A DNA stretch of 64,000 nt from Lepidostoma basale (GCA_022606425.2 JAHDVF020000468.1:1-64000); one strand, 5' to 3'. Counted from the stretch's first letter, positions 1 through 11,703 are shown. The notes: generated from the sequence alone by a model not told the origin. Numbers and translations: made by a program.

Positions 1-594
1 GTGATGGTTTGTATTGTATTGTATAAATCAAATATATTTTTCGGTTCTTTTGCGAGGTAGAATATATACATAATATGAAACATTAATTTTTTTTTATTTG
101 TTTATAAAATGATTGAATACCATTTTCTAGAAGTTTTCGATTGGCGTATTTTGTTTATATTTAACAATGGCCCCATAAGGCAAGAAATACGTCATTGTAA
201 ATGCATTTTCATTAATACAGAATTAATGTGTTTTTTATTTTATAAATATATGTACAATCGCTTTAAAGCAATTATTATAAGGTACACATTTATTCTATTT
301 TGAAATTTTGGTTTGGTTTATGTGGTGCGGTGCTCCTGTAAATTTAGAGATATTTCGTGTATAAGTGAATTATTTTGGTCAATTTAACTGTTGCCGCACT
401 TTATATTAGTTAATTGTGACACGTAATACGTTTGTACTGTTTTGCTGTTAAAATTATATTAGTTTTATCGTTTTTATAAAGAATTTTGACAGGTGTAAAA
501 ATAAATTTTTCATTTGTTCCAATGACAATTTGAATAATTTCTTCAATATTATTTTAAAGTTCTTGCTGGTTGAGTGCCTAATTACAGCCAATTT
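1..594. other. AT-rich stretch without a recognised gene
   Basis: Only short, low-complexity frames occur here. I see no splice-bounded exon, RNA gene or transposon end. The last 10 bases run into the first direct repeat of the element that follows. Confidence 0.6.
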
Positions 595-1047
595 AAAAAA
601 CGGTGGATACGTGTAACATAAATTAAATAAACACAAAAGTCCGGATGGTCTATGTCAACATGTGCAACATCGAAAAAAACATGATGTGTTTTTACATTAT
701 GTGCTAAATTAAAAAACGGTGGATACGTGGAACATAAATTAAATAGACAATATGTGCACCATCTAAAAATAACATTGTGTGTTAAATTATTTTTATTTTG
801 TTATTTTATTTTATATCATTGTATTTTATATTATTTGTTTTAGATTTATTTTGTGGATGTTGGACGATCGAAGTGTGCGCGGGAGATGCCTATTGGTGGC
901 GATGAGGTTCGCAAACCATCACACCGCGTCTCCCGCGGGGCGAAAAGAGAAGGATGGAGTGCCGCATCAGTAAAAGTGTGACAGTCCATTCTTTCTGCCT
1001 ACCCCTTCGGGGAGACGGCGTGATGGTTAGTTAGTTAGTTAGTTAGT
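595..1047 (+). mobile_element. RTE-A2, non-autonomous LINE subfamily sharing the RTE-A 3' end
   Basis: The last 200 bp carry a short frame (REMPIGGDEVRNPSHRV, then a WSAAS segment) that ends in the WQSILSAYPFGETA tail found in the coding RTE-A copy, followed by (TTAG)n at 1027-1048. The shared tail starts only at the VWQS segment; the upstream part is unrelated to the RTE-A reverse transcriptase. The 5' part holds a direct repeat (595-632 and 711-748). The same 5' region reappears inverted at 27991-28110, so the element is at least about 450 bp. I infer mobilisation by RTE-A through the common 3' end. Confidence 0.7.
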
Positions 1048-1049
1048 TA

Positions 1050-2220
1050 CACATTTATACCTGTGCATAGAGTAAACATATTTCCTATGAGATAAGAGAT
1101 AATTCCATTAACATGTTGGTCTAAGGAATAAAAGCGTTAGATATCGATTAAGGGGAACGTGAATTCAATCCTAGGTTAGACATAACTGTTATTTCACTTC
1201 TATATATCTTTACTTATGAGTCCTAAAGTTTTAAGAGAATTTTTGGCCAATATAAGTCATTCCTATCATTTAAGAGCAGTAGCACTGTGCGTGTACGCGT
1301 GCCCGAGGAAAGAGAGCTCGCGCACGGTGATACGTGCGTGCGCGAAGACGTCCGAGGGCAAAGTGGGGTGTACTACAACAGAAATATTGCCTATATTATA
1401 ATGCAGATGACAACGTATATGTATCGATAGGCGTAATTTGTCGATCTGAGGTACGGGATTGATATTTCCTCAATCATATCAAATGTTCATTATGGTTACC
1501 TGTTTGATACTGTTCTTATATGTTACACTTCGTACTGAATAAACTTCTCTATATACTGGATACCGCATTGATGGCAACATAAATATATAATACATAAATC
1601 GTTTCCGTCAAAAAATCACTTAAGACTTTATAGCTTTGAGACTTAAGACTTTACAGATACAGGAATATTATGCAAACCAGTTATGAAAATTGGTTTATTT
1701 ACTCTCAATTCTGTATAAAAAAATTAGTAAGCTTACTTTTTCTATTGTATAATTTTATTTACACGTGAATTACAAAACCAATTGCAAATTATTCCACTGA
1801 ATATAAATTAAGTCGCTCGATGTCACCTCACATGGGAAATAATAACCTTTGATTTGTGCGAGCGATATGAATAATGCATGCCACGTGATACATTAATGAT
1901 GGCTGATATTCTCTCGCAATGCTTTCATTTGCGATTTACACAATTGACAGTTTACTTTGACACGTCGAAAGAGGATTTTGATACAAATCCAGTGGGGTGT
2001 AAGTAGAATATAAAAATGGAAAACATGGTGGCAAAACAATTTTAAAAAAAGAACGTGTTAATAAAATAATAAAATGGTAAGAAAGGAAAATAAGTTTCTA
2101 ATTACACAATAAAATATAATACTTTGGCCATCTAGTGAATTATTGTTATGCAGAAAACAACAGATCAGAAGAATATGTGTTTCTGATATATTATTTTATT
2201 ATCATTATTTATTATTTTGT
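1050..2220. other. AT-rich non-genic stretch
   Basis: No recognised gene or transposon. A GC-richer patch at about 1285-1365 has alternating purine-pyrimidine GCGTGCGC runs but no frame with family resemblance. Confidence 0.5.
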
Positions 2221-2229
2221 TCAATCGCT

Positions 2230-2267
2230 CTTTACATCATGACAGCATGAGCCAAATCGATGTAAAG
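2230..2267. repeat. Dispersed 9-bp hairpin repeat, copy 1
   Basis: CTTTACATC (2230-2238) and its reverse complement GATGTAAAG (2259-2267) flank a conserved GAGCCAAATC-type loop. The same hairpin is at 55401-55438. It may be the terminal hairpin of a SINE or LINE tail. Confidence 0.55.
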
Positions 2268-2275
2268 GGTATTAT

Positions 2276-2456
2276 AGCTATCATAGTGATTCCCGTGACA
2301 TGTTATAGGTAGCTGATCTATAACCATTTTATTGTCACGTGAATTCTACACCAGACCAAAGACAATGTGACAATCACACTGCCCTCGCCGGGAATTAAAC
2401 CCGGAACCTTCGGGGGTGGCAGTCAATGCACTTACCACTCGGCCACGAAGGACGCT
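2276..2456 (-). mobile_element. SINE-B (tRNA-derived), copy 1
   Basis: On the minus strand the head reads like a tRNA: GGCCGAGTGGTAAG (A-box position), then a B-box-like GGGTTTAATTCCCGG. The head is followed by a tRNA-unrelated body (TTTGGTCTGGTGTAGAATTC, then AATAAAATGG). Other copies are at 21099-21345, 26386-26620 and 47270-47500. This copy has B-box mutations (AATT for CGAT), so it is old. Confidence 0.8.
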
Positions 2457-2680
2457 TTTGTCCTATATGTTTAACCCTTCATATGAAATGTTGCAATTAT
2501 AATCCGATGTCATAATTGAAGGAAAAGAAGTGTCGGGAAAATTCTGATAAAAAAACTAAAGATTGGTTCAGTTCCAGTATAAAATCCTTATTTAGCTACT
2601 GCATCCAAAGTAAAAATAACCATGGATGCCGGGAAAACTCCAATAATAGAAGAAGTAGAATACAATCATTCAATATGCAC
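2457..2680. other. Short unassigned spacer
   Basis: AT-rich sequence between the SINE and the inverted repeat. Nothing recognised. Confidence 0.5.
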
Positions 2681-2784
2681 TTGATACTTCATTGAAAATT
2701 CATGCTCTTAATAATTTAGCCAGTTGTGTACACATTGAAACAATGATTTGATATATTATACAAATAAACACCAAAATACGTTTC
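2681..2784. repeat. Left arm of an inverted duplication next to tRNA-Gly
   Basis: About 100 bp whose reverse complement is at 3527-3622 with few differences and a small indel. Shared landmarks are TCATTGAAAATTCATGCTC and AGTTGTGTACACAT. The left arm ends 24 bp before the tRNA gene, so it is the tRNA's immediate 5' flank. Confidence 0.8.
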
Positions 2785-2808
2785 GATTCACTGTCAAATG
2801 TATAACAT

Positions 2809-2880
2809 GCGATGGTGGTGTAATGGTCAGCATAGTTGCCTTCCAAGCAGTTGATCCGGGTTCGATTCCCGGCCGTCGCA
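2809..2880 (+). tRNA. tRNA-Gly (anticodon TCC)
   Basis: A 72-base cloverleaf. The acceptor stem GCGATGG pairs with CCGTCGC (one T-G wobble) and the discriminator base is A. The D-arm is GTGTAATGGTCAGC. The anticodon stem GTTGC/GCAGT holds loop CTTCCAA with anticodon TCC at 2842-2844. The T-arm carries the B-box GGTTCGATTCC. No intron and no encoded CCA, as expected for a eukaryotic nuclear gene. It decodes GGA/GGG glycine codons. Unlike the SINE heads nearby it keeps full pairing and ends in a T-run, so I call it functional. An antisense frame at 2700-2921 is only its shadow. Confidence 0.95.
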
Positions 2881-2882
2881 CA

Positions 2883-2889
2883 TTTTTTT
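2883..2889 (+). terminator. RNA polymerase III T-run terminator
   Basis: Seven T residues two bases after the tRNA 3' end, the normal stop signal for RNA polymerase III. Confidence 0.85.
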
Positions 2890-3348
2890 ACCAACATTTT
2901 TTTTATTGGATCATTTAACATACTTTATAAAATTGAATTCTAATTATAATTACAAAATTTAGTTTATTTTTATACGTAAAAAATAGGTCTTATATGTATT
3001 ATGGATAGTTTTAAATGTTGTAATAGAAAATGCCTTTTATACTATGTGGCAAAGCAAAGTTGTAGAGAAAGTTTCAATAATTAACGTGATAGTTACAAAA
3101 TGGAATAGCTTCATTGGTACTCTGGAAATAAGATCGCATTCCTATTATTGTTCCCGGATACTGCCACCCTCTTCATATCCTGAACTCCACGAGCTAGGAA
3201 CTCTATTTGCAATTCGAAATTCAAAAAATGAATATAACTTAAATACAAGAAGACAGAAATAAATACAGAAGACGTGTCTAAAAAGAAGATTCTATTTGAA
3301 CGTAACAAAATAATTACGTTGCATTTTTTTTGTAACACCAAATTTAAT

Positions 3349-3478
3349 TTAACTAACTAACAATCAAGCCACTTTTCCGAAGGGGTGAGCAGAAAGAATG
3401 GACTGCCACACTTTAACCGATGCGGCACTCCATCCTTTCCTTTTCGCTCCCGCGGGAGACGCGGTGTGTTAAAACATT
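3349..3478 (-). mobile_element. RTE-A2 3' end fragment
   Basis: Begins with AACTAACTAAC (inverted TTAG tail) and reads back through the FGETA-type end and the conserved GGGAGACGCGGTGTG segment. It is truncated at the point where that segment should continue. Confidence 0.75.
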
Positions 3479-3524
3479 AATTAAGATTCTATTGACAAAA
3501 CGAAAACAAAACTGTTGAAATATA
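3475..3524. repeat. Direct repeat, copy 1
   Basis: Contains TAGATTCTAT-like sequence followed by GACAAAACGAAAACAAAAC. It recurs with a few changes at 3730-3780 in the same orientation. Confidence 0.7.
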
Positions 3525-3526
3525 AA

Positions 3527-3622
3527 CGTATTTTGGTATATATTTGTATTTCAAATCATTGTTTCTATGTGTACACAACTGTCTAAATTATTAAGAGCAT
3601 GAATTTTCAATGAAGTATCAAT
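3527..3622. repeat. Right arm of the tRNA-flanking inverted duplication
   Basis: Reverse complement of 2681-2784. The 740 bp between the arms hold the tRNA gene and the RTE-A2 fragment at 3349-3478. Confidence 0.8.
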
Positions 3623-3729
3623 TTTATTATTAAATATTTTTTCGGTCATGAGTTGATTGTTAATATTTCCCTTATTGTAAGTAAAAAGCAATTATTTACA
3701 TTCAATAAATGTACCTAAATCCAAAATTA

Positions 3730-3780
3730 AATATTAATTGAGATTCTATAGACAAAACGAAAACAAAACGGTTAAAATAT
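3730..3780. repeat. Direct repeat, copy 2
   Basis: Matches 3475-3524 with several substitutions, suggesting a local duplication rather than two independent insertions. Confidence 0.7.
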
Positions 3781-4837
3781 ATCAATTCCTTAAAGGAATA
3801 TTTTAATTACAATCTTGTGACGTCGGTAGAAGAAAACAAGGTGTTTCTGAAACTGCTGCTGTTTGATCTTGTGACAGTTCTTAGTGAAATAATAAATAAA
3901 TAAATTTAAACGTAAACTGATACACGTCGAAATATTTGTCACCGAGAATTAAAGCTTAATTGTAAAAAAATATATTATTATGGCAATTTATTTTCCTGAA
4001 AAAAAAAACGTTTTTCAGAACATTACAAAATGAGTGGTACTAACAATTATAATCTTATTTAATGGAAATAATGTAGCTCGTTGTAACTTTTTTCACTTTT
4101 TATTATTGTTAGACTTAAAAATTAACGTAACGTAAAACCAAAATTAGTGTTAACAATTCAATTATATGTATGATCAGCTTCCACAATTATAAATTATTTT
4201 GCAGCTCACATATTGAAATGCAGAGAAGATTAATCTTTTTTGTAATTCTCTCTCTTTTCGTGCTACGATAAAGTGTCACATATTTTGGAACACCGTGTAG
4301 AAACTGAAAGATCGACGCCATTTACCGAAGCCGGCTTCCAATTATAAAATCACAAAGGATTGCTCTAAGGCGGCGTATCTCCTATCCGTCTCCAGAATCG
4401 CGAGGCGACGTCTGACAGGAAATAGTTTTCAATGGGAGAAAGGAAGTAAACCCGATCTCCTCTGCCCCCTCCAATATGCTTCACAATTCACTGGATATAT
4501 CCGCCATTCAGAAAAATCCATTCCGGCTGTGACTCTTGCACAAGATTTGGATATATTAAAATCTGAATATGCCCTGTGTGCCCTCTTGAGAGGAAATTGA
4601 TATAATATACTTTCGTATAAGTACTTACTGGCTTGTGCAGAAAAATATTATGATACATAAAAGAGGAATTCAAGCATTCAATATCTGGAATTTAAATACA
4701 AATTAATGTGGAAAGTAACGTGAAACTACCACATCAAAGGTCCAAGTGGCATTTCAAGAATCAGTAAACGTTCAGGCATGCGAATGGAATAGAGGTCAGA
4801 GCCGATACCAATAGAACTAGCAACCTTTTAAGAGTAG
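3781..4837. other. Non-genic stretch with a GC-richer patch
   Basis: Mostly AT-rich. About 4300-4460 is GC-richer and not obviously repetitive within the window. No gene model is supported. Confidence 0.5.
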
Positions 4838-5135
4838 CAAAAATGGGAACCCTACGCTCCATCGCAGGCAAAACCCTCAGAGATCGGATCAGAAATGAAA
4901 CGATAAGGTCTGTCTATGGCGTTGAAGACATAGTGAGATGGGGAAGAAGCAGAAGGCGCTTTTGTAGAGACCACGTGGACTGCATGGAGAATACAATAAT
5001 TGAAAAAAAAATTAAATATGAAAACCCAAGCAGCAAGAGATTACCAGGAAGGCCGCCGAAGAGATGGAGAGATGGCTGAACATCATCATCCCAGGACAGC
5101 CCACCGTCACAAACAGAAGAGGGAGAAGAAGTTAA
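4838..5135 (+). pseudogene. LINE-D C-terminal fragment
   Basis: The frame from 4843 encodes the connection region after reverse transcriptase seen in many insect LINEs: AGKTLRDRIRNETIR, then VEDIVRWGRSRRR, then RLPGRPPKRWRDG before a stop. It ends in a GAA-rich tail. The reverse transcriptase core is absent (5' truncated). Related pieces are at 5294-5440, 5851-5985 and 8490-8775. Confidence 0.7.
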
Positions 5136-5293
5136 CGTTATACTTTATTGCAAACCAATCCGTAGGATTGAAACTAGATGAGAAACGATGAAATACAAAT
5201 TAAATAAAACCATATTCAGTTATTTATTGAGAGCAAATAAATATTTGGTTTGTTTGAAATATTATGAAGAAAAAAATTGAGTACCTAGTAGAA

Positions 5294-5440
5294 CTCTTCG
5301 CGACAGAATAAGAAAATTTTGTCAGATGGGGGAGACAAACAATGGAGAGACCGCGTGGAAAAAATGTACGACCAAAGACAACCATACATTGCCTTACATG
5401 GGAAACCAGTGGGAAGAATACCAAGGTTCTAAGGAGATCC
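5294..5440 (+). pseudogene. LINE-D fragment, left part, interrupted
   Basis: Conceptual translation in shifting frames gives RTLRDRIR, QWRDRVEKMYDQRQ and GKPVGRIPRF, a degraded match to the LINE-D end. It stops where LINE-E sequence begins. Confidence 0.5.
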
Positions 5441-5850
5441 AACTGCTCCAACATGGAGACACTGCTCACTCGCGTTCTCTTGCGTTATTCAGTTTATAAC
5501 AGGCTTCCCAAGAACATATTTTATAGTGAACTGTTAGAAGGTAAAAGGGAGCACGGTGAACAGCGCAAGAGATATAAGAACAACTTGCACACTGTAGTTA
5601 AGAGTGTCGACAGACAAATGGACTGGGAGCAGTTGGCAACTGATAGGGCGGAGTGGAAAAGAGTCGTCGCTATGTGCCAGGGGCCGGAGAGACGGAGAGG
5701 ACGGGGTCCAGTCGTAGGGGCAGAATATCCTTGTCCGGAGTGTGACAAAGTTTGTCGTTCTAGGATAAGACTACGAGTACATAGCCACACAGAAGACTTA
5801 AAAAAATCTGTTCCTTATGCTCGTACTCACGGGCGATGGACATTATAGTG
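5441..5850 (+). pseudogene. LINE-E C-terminal fragment with zinc-finger end
   Basis: The frame 5342-5848 carries the C-terminus of a widespread non-LTR family: RLPKNIFYSELLEGKRE, then the WEQLATDRAEW block, then a C-terminal C2H2-like knuckle YPCPECDKVCRSR near residue 129. The histidine half is altered (RVHSH instead of SHxRTH), so the finger is probably broken. The same family, with an intact finger, is at 60070-60485 on the minus strand. LINE-D pieces on both sides suggest it inserted into a LINE-D copy. Confidence 0.7.
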
Positions 5851-5985
5851 GGAAGAATGATGCCTGGGAGACCCCCGAAAATATGGAAAGACAGCCGGGA
5901 GTCCACATCGCAAGGGGTACTAAATTCTGCAGAAACAAGCCCTAGTGACCTTCGAACAGTATAAGAAAAAGAAGAATTGCTAACT
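5851..5985 (+). pseudogene. LINE-D fragment, right part
   Basis: Encodes GRPPKIWKDS-like sequence (PGRPPKIWKDSRES) and an A-rich AAGAAAAAGAAGAA tail, matching the 8490-8775 copy. Confidence 0.55.
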
Positions 5986-6339
5986 TTCCGGTTTAAACGT
6001 TTTTAATTGCTTTTAGAAAGTACGACTTGTACATATTTTAAAACACGGAGACAGCATCCCCATCTTGCAAATATCGAGTCATTTAATTACGCCCCGGGAT
6101 AATTGCATAACTCAAACGAGACAGATTCATCCAGGGACATTCCCAGCGGAGGCCACCGTATCCGAATGATTTGCTTCAGATGCGATTTTCAGATTGAAAG
6201 GCTTGTCACAGTCGTCTCCTTAAATTAATTGCTTCACCCGAAAGAGACAACCCTTCCGAGCTTTCAAAAAAAAAACACAGATACAGTAGGATGAAAAAAA
6301 GTTTATTTTTGTTAAATAAACACTTAATATTATTTTTCT
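5986..6339. other. Unassigned stretch
   Basis: Moderately GC-rich at 6040-6250. No frame or repeat that I recognise. Confidence 0.5.
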
Positions 6340-6760
6340 TCTATATACATCATACTTTGTGTTGTTATGATGGTTTGTTTCTATTTTTCATACACCTTTT
6401 ATATACAACACTTTTATTAAAAAATAAAATTACATAGACATGTTTCCAATCTTTGATTTATTTCCTTTGTTGTAAGTTTAAGACATGTTTCCTGGACCCG
6501 AATAAGAAATTTAAATTATTATTTTACATTTTAAATTGAATCATAATATTTGTTATAACAAAAGCATAAACGTTCCAAAATAAATCTTTATAACATCTGT
6601 CAGATCATGTGAACAACAACAATTTTATAATATTTTAAAAAATATGTATCTTTACTGAAAAAGGACTGTTTGTCCAAAACTAATCTATATAATTTTATTT
6701 TTAATAAAATTGTTGTATATACAAAGTGCATAAAAAAGAAAAATAGAAATAAACTTAATA
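6340..6760. mobile_element. Foldback family FB2, copy 1
   Basis: The ends TATACAACACTTTTATTAAA (near 6404) and TTTAATAAAATTGTTGTATA (near 6701) are inverted. The interior matches 13235-13560, including GCATAAACGTTCCAAAATAA. A hammerhead-like module at 6652-6690 has lost the core (CTGAAAA) but keeps a perfect stem II, GGAC/GTCC. Confidence 0.65.
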
Positions 6761-7080
6761 TTCTCTTTTTAAATGCAATAAAAAGATGTTCTATGAATTA
6801 TCCAAAACAATAAAATGATTCTCATTACATCGTGATAAATAACAGAGTAAACAAGAAGTTAAATGAGTATAAAAAGTATTTAAATGATTCATATTAATGA
6901 AAGCGACTTTATTATAGAAGTTTTATTGTATTTTTGGGAATGACTTTTAACAAGACCTTTTAGCAAGGTGATATATATTTTCCATAAAATTTCTAGAAAA
7001 CCTATATTTTTAATAAAGAGTTTTACGTCAGTATCGTGTTCAAGAAATTAAAGTTAACATATATTTTTTTAAATAAAAAG
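6761..7080. other. AT-rich stretch
   Basis: Contains a TTTTACGTCAGTATCGTG and GTTCAAGAAA segment resembling the end of FB7 (43130-43160). No gene. Confidence 0.4.
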
Positions 7081-7240
7081 ACTAATACCAAGGATTTAAA
7101 TCAATGATATTAGAATTCATTTTAACAATCTTCAATATGAGCAGAAAATAGCTCATTATTACGTAGAAGGAATTTGGTCGTGTCCGGGCTTGAACCCAAG
7201 TCCTCTGGATCAGGAGCCAAGCGTTCTATCCCCTAGACAT
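7081..7240 (-). mobile_element. SINE-A (tRNA-derived), copy 1
   Basis: The minus strand reads GTCTAGGGGATAGAACGC then GGTTCAAGCCC, an A-box/B-box-like tRNA head, followed by a body with AGCTATTTTCTGCTCATATT and ATTGATTTAAATCC. The body is shared with 45538-45680. Confidence 0.75.
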
Positions 7241-8489
7241 TAAATTATTTATATTGTATATTGCCACAACCTATTTTTTTGTTTACATTATTTACAATGA
7301 ACTTCTACCATGAAATTTAAAATAACAATATTAATTTTACCAAATTATAATTACAATAACTCCAAATACGAAAATAAAAATTGATTTCTTCTTCATATGT
7401 CCTGTACATTATTATAAATCAGATTTTTTAAATTTCATAGAAATGTGTAAATTATTTTTGTTGATACGATAATAAAATACGAGAAAAATATTTAAGTTAT
7501 TTCATTCATTAGACAGATAATTGTCTTAACAACCAGAATGATTATCTGACGGTTACCAATGCCCCCATAGAACACTTAATAAACTAATGGGAACTATAAG
7601 GCACCCTAGACACCGTTTAAATTTCAGACTTACAAGCGACGGATTGCTCCAATTGGAAACCCCTAGTAAAAACGTTCTCACCCGTCTGAATATGAAATCG
7701 TATCGGTGCGTGAGCGTTTGTACCTTTCTACTTAGCCGTTTGAATTATTAAGTTAGTTGTTTTCCATTTGTAGATAAGTCCATTTGTACCTTCATAGGCA
7801 AGCTCAGAATCTAGTGGCTAAGGCTGAATGGGGATATTATTGGAAAGGAATTTGCATATCTAAAGACTGGCAGCCCTCCTCCGTCTGCGACATCGCCATC
7901 TGACGGGCATTAAAGTAATTAAAAGTCTGGTGTGGAATTTAAATTTTTCATATTATATTGAAACTTTATCTGGCTCCGTATTCAAGCTAATATGAGGCAT
8001 TGGATTGAAATAACAATAAAGAGGAAAAATCGATTTATATTTTACGTTTCCCGTTTAATTTGAGAGGCATGATTTTTTTTAATGGATGAAGGATTTATTT
8101 TTTTAAATATATATTTTTTAAATTCATTGTACTTGTATTTACTTATGTCATACGAGTATTTGTATTTTTGTGGATTTTAATCCACCTGACAACGGATATG
8201 AACCATTCCCGAAACTCATAGTTTTATTCTCTGAAAAATAATTACAAATATAATATAATAAATTTACACATTTTCACAATAAAAAGGCGCTAACATCGTG
8301 GAGTTCTACAAGGATGATACTTTCATTAATATACGAAGTACTTAAGTTTTTTACACGATTTTTCTCGACATGTTTCGAATATATACAGTTTATATAGTTC
8401 TTCCGATGGTGAAAGTATCAAAAGTTAGAAGCATTTCCAGAAAAATATACTTTTAAGTTTAAAAAATGACAATATTATATGTATATTAT
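7241..8489. other. Unassigned stretch with an old foldback piece
   Basis: 7560-7930 is moderately GC-rich and non-repetitive in this window. Near 8365 a minus-strand CGAAACATGTCGAG motif marks an old FB9 element. No gene. Confidence 0.5.
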
Positions 8490-8775
8490 ACGATAGCAGG
8501 CAAGACACTGAGAGATCCACTGAACACCAGAATAAGATAGATATGTGAGGTTGAGGATATTATAAGATGGAGCAGACAGCGAAAAAGGGACTGGTACGGT
8601 CATGTTCATAGAATGAATAAATTGCATTGCATAATCAGCCTCATGGGACTCGTCCTCGTGGAAGTCCTCCCAAAATATGGAAGGACAGCTGGGAATCTCA
8701 CCTCACAGGAGGAGCAACACTCTGGAGAACAGACCACATAGGTCTACAACAAGGAAGAAGAAGAAGAAGAATAAT
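8490..8775 (+). pseudogene. LINE-D C-terminal fragment
   Basis: AGKTLRD-type start, then VEDIIRWSRQRKRDWYGHV in conceptual translation (with stops), then RPRGSPPKIWKDSWESHLTG and a (GAA)n tail at 8755-8772. 5' truncated. Confidence 0.7.
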
Positions 8776-11524
8776 ATTCATATTCGTATCTGTGGCGATT
8801 GATGTTTAAAAAATTCCGATTTGAAAATTTATTTTTAAAATTCGTATAATTCGTTGGTTTCGGTAACACCTTTACCATCGACTGGTGTAATATATTGTAT
8901 ATTTTTTACGTCAATGGGAACCAAAACCTGCCCAATGCCAAATTAATAATAGAATATAATATTTATTTACTTTTACTTTGCAAATATAGTTTGTAAATTT
9001 TATAAGTTGTACCTTAGTTATAACAGAGTAAGAAAATTATCATATACTCATATAAATAAAATTAAACATTTCAAGGAATTTGATATATTGAACGAAAGTC
9101 GGTGGTGTTATTTAAAATTCAATTTGCCTGTAAAGCTCGGGATCTAAAGGCAATTACAGCACACGTCAATTCCGGCAGGATCATAAGTTTGCAAGTATGA
9201 AAGAAATTACGGGAGGGATGTTTGGACGCGAAGACGAAAATGCCGTCCTCCTAACTTACCCGTATATTCCGCACCAACTAAGGGTTGCCGAAAAATAAAT
9301 CACAGACATTTTCTAAACTACAATAAGTTACGTAAAATTTTGAAAAATCATGGCAGGGAATATCACATGGTAAAACAAGTATTATGTTTCAATGGTGTCC
9401 AATCACACAGTAATAGTTTTAGAATATTTAAGGGATTTTATTATGACTTCAATGGTGATAATCGGTTCGTATATGACAGTGTAAAGTTTTTCGTGGTTCA
9501 TACATGGAAGGATGTCAAATTAAAATGATAAAATAATGCCTTACACGTTGTAAAGAAATACTTTTAATATCTGACAAATGGTTTATTTGTGCAACTAAAC
9601 GAAACGCGATATAAGTGAAAATCATAGATTATTAGAGTAGGACTCAAGAAAACATCAGATTAAACATTATTTTTAAAAACAAATCTGCTTATTTCTGATT
9701 TATGCATATTGTGTTTTCAAATTTCTCGAATATTAAATAAACAAATATTAATAAAATGTGCTTGACATGTTTCGAAGATGTCACCAGTATAAACTGTGTT
9801 ATTCATATGGAAATAGAAACTTTTTATACTGAATAAAAAAAAAACTTTTTAACTTGCTATCTACAACTTAACCAGGTTTAACGTGAATCAATTTTAAAAT
9901 ATCACTTTTGATTTAAAAATAATAAATTCTATGAAAATCACATATTGAAATGTTCACAGTTAACTGAAAGAGCAACTATGATAAAATAATAATACACATT
10001 ATTATTATATTTACAAGAAAAATTCTCGAAACGCAACACATCTCTCAGATTTCCGCCAACCTTAAATATATTTTCTTTCAAAATTGGTAGCTTTAACGTA
10101 AGACTCAATCTCTTAGGATTACCCATATTAGGAAGTTGCGAACAATCCCTCTTGCCTCCTATATGATTTATGGATTTGCGAACAAAGAGAGTTTGGTAAT
10201 ATTGCGAAAAACAAACGACGTTTAGTCAAATAAATATATAGCACAAGCAATATTAATTTAATTGTTTTAAAATTTTTAAATTCAATCAAAATAAAACTAT
10301 TTAAAAAAAAAAACAATAAGATTTCCTTAATTTTCAGTTTATTTGTTTAAATATTTTTTTATGATGACTGAATATAAAATTTAACTATATCACAGTTGTG
10401 ACAAAGTTTCATTTGTTTTATTTATGGTATTACAATGGAATTTCAAAATAAATATTTTTTTATATATGAAACTAATAATTTAATAAATTCGATTTCGATT
10501 TCATTGGTGAATTGATTTCAAAATGTATTTCAATGGTATTTATATTTTATGTGCGGTTCTAGAATTTATGTATCACGAATTGTTTTAAAGGATATAATCC
10601 TCCACCACATCGGTAGAAGGTTAAAGAATACTGTGTGATTTTTTTCATCGAAATATTAACGATGAAGGATTTATACTATTATATATATTCAAAAGACATC
10701 TTGTTCTTATTATTATATTTAAAAAAAAAACTTTTGTATTTGATTGTTTTCCGTTTTTGGTAATAACTTGATGTGAAGTTTAATGGAACTTTATTTATAT
10801 GATATTTAACATTTTGATACATATGTGGAAAGAATCACTTAAGTAAGCGTGGAAAATTTTATTTGGTAAATAATACATTTTATTTCGTCTATGCAAAAAC
10901 GAAATGCAAATTTAATTTAAATGAAAATTGAGTTAAAGTTTAAAAAAGCTGCATCGGAAAATCGATTAGCTATCAAAAACCCATTGTGACAATAAAGAAC
11001 AGAAAAATCATCATCCCTTCATGGAAAATTCATCCATCCCTCTTTGCCTAACGCAATTTATTGCACATCATGAGCATATGACATAAAAAATGCACGCGGG
11101 GGTTGGATTTCGAGTTGGGCACATTTGCATACAAATGCAATTCAACTGAGTGGAAAAACAGATTTTGCATTTTTTTCTATAAAGCTCTCCCGTGTCTGCT
11201 CTTTGGTGGTGCTAACAGGGTGAATTATTCGCGGTGGGGATAAGAAAAGGGTGAATTATCATAGAATTTGAAGAAGGCAACGTTTGGGAGGCATCTCCTG
11301 AGATTACGATTGAGTTAATATCAATGGAAATAATGCTGAAGTAAAAGTGAAAATTATGTCATGAGCTTAAGATGAGATAACTCTCATATTTTTCAAAGGT
11401 TTGAATAATAAAGAACAGTAATAAAATAATATAAGTGAAAGAAATTTTGATTTGTTCAAACAAACAACCGGCAACATATATTAATAAATTTAAGAATATA
11501 AGTAACTGAAGGAAAACATGTCAT
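8776..11524. other. Long AT-rich stretch without a gene
   Basis: Small GC-richer patches at 9120-9290 and 11080-11300 have no coding signature. A CGAAACATGTC motif (minus strand near 9772) suggests another decayed foldback element. Confidence 0.5.
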
Positions 11525-11703
11525 GATTAAATCAATCAAATATTAAATGTCGGTCACGTGAGGAGTTGGAGAAAACGATGCGCGTGCTTGACACGATGTA
11601 CGAACGTAGAGGGAGTAAGAGAAGTATGTCAGGACAGAACAATGTGGCGGTCAATTATTTCTGTCTACCACTCCGGGGAGACGGCGTGATAGTTAGTTAT
11701 TTA
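11525..11703 (+). pseudogene. RTE-A 3' end fragment
   Basis: Matches the NVGHVRS to YPFGETA end of the coding copy with frame damage and a decayed TTAG tail (AGTTAGTTA). Confidence 0.7.

Noticed and set aside
2400..2450. Serine- or leucine-type tRNA gene on the minus strand
   Set aside because: The head is tRNA-like, but the acceptor stem does not close and it is fused to the SINE-B body shared by four copies.
2700..2921. 73-codon minus-strand frame over the tRNA
   Set aside because: The NRTRINCLEG-like part is the reverse complement of the tRNA-Gly T-arm and anticodon arm.
7160..7235. tRNA gene on the minus strand
   Set aside because: Lacks a closable acceptor stem and is attached to the SINE-A body found again at 45538.
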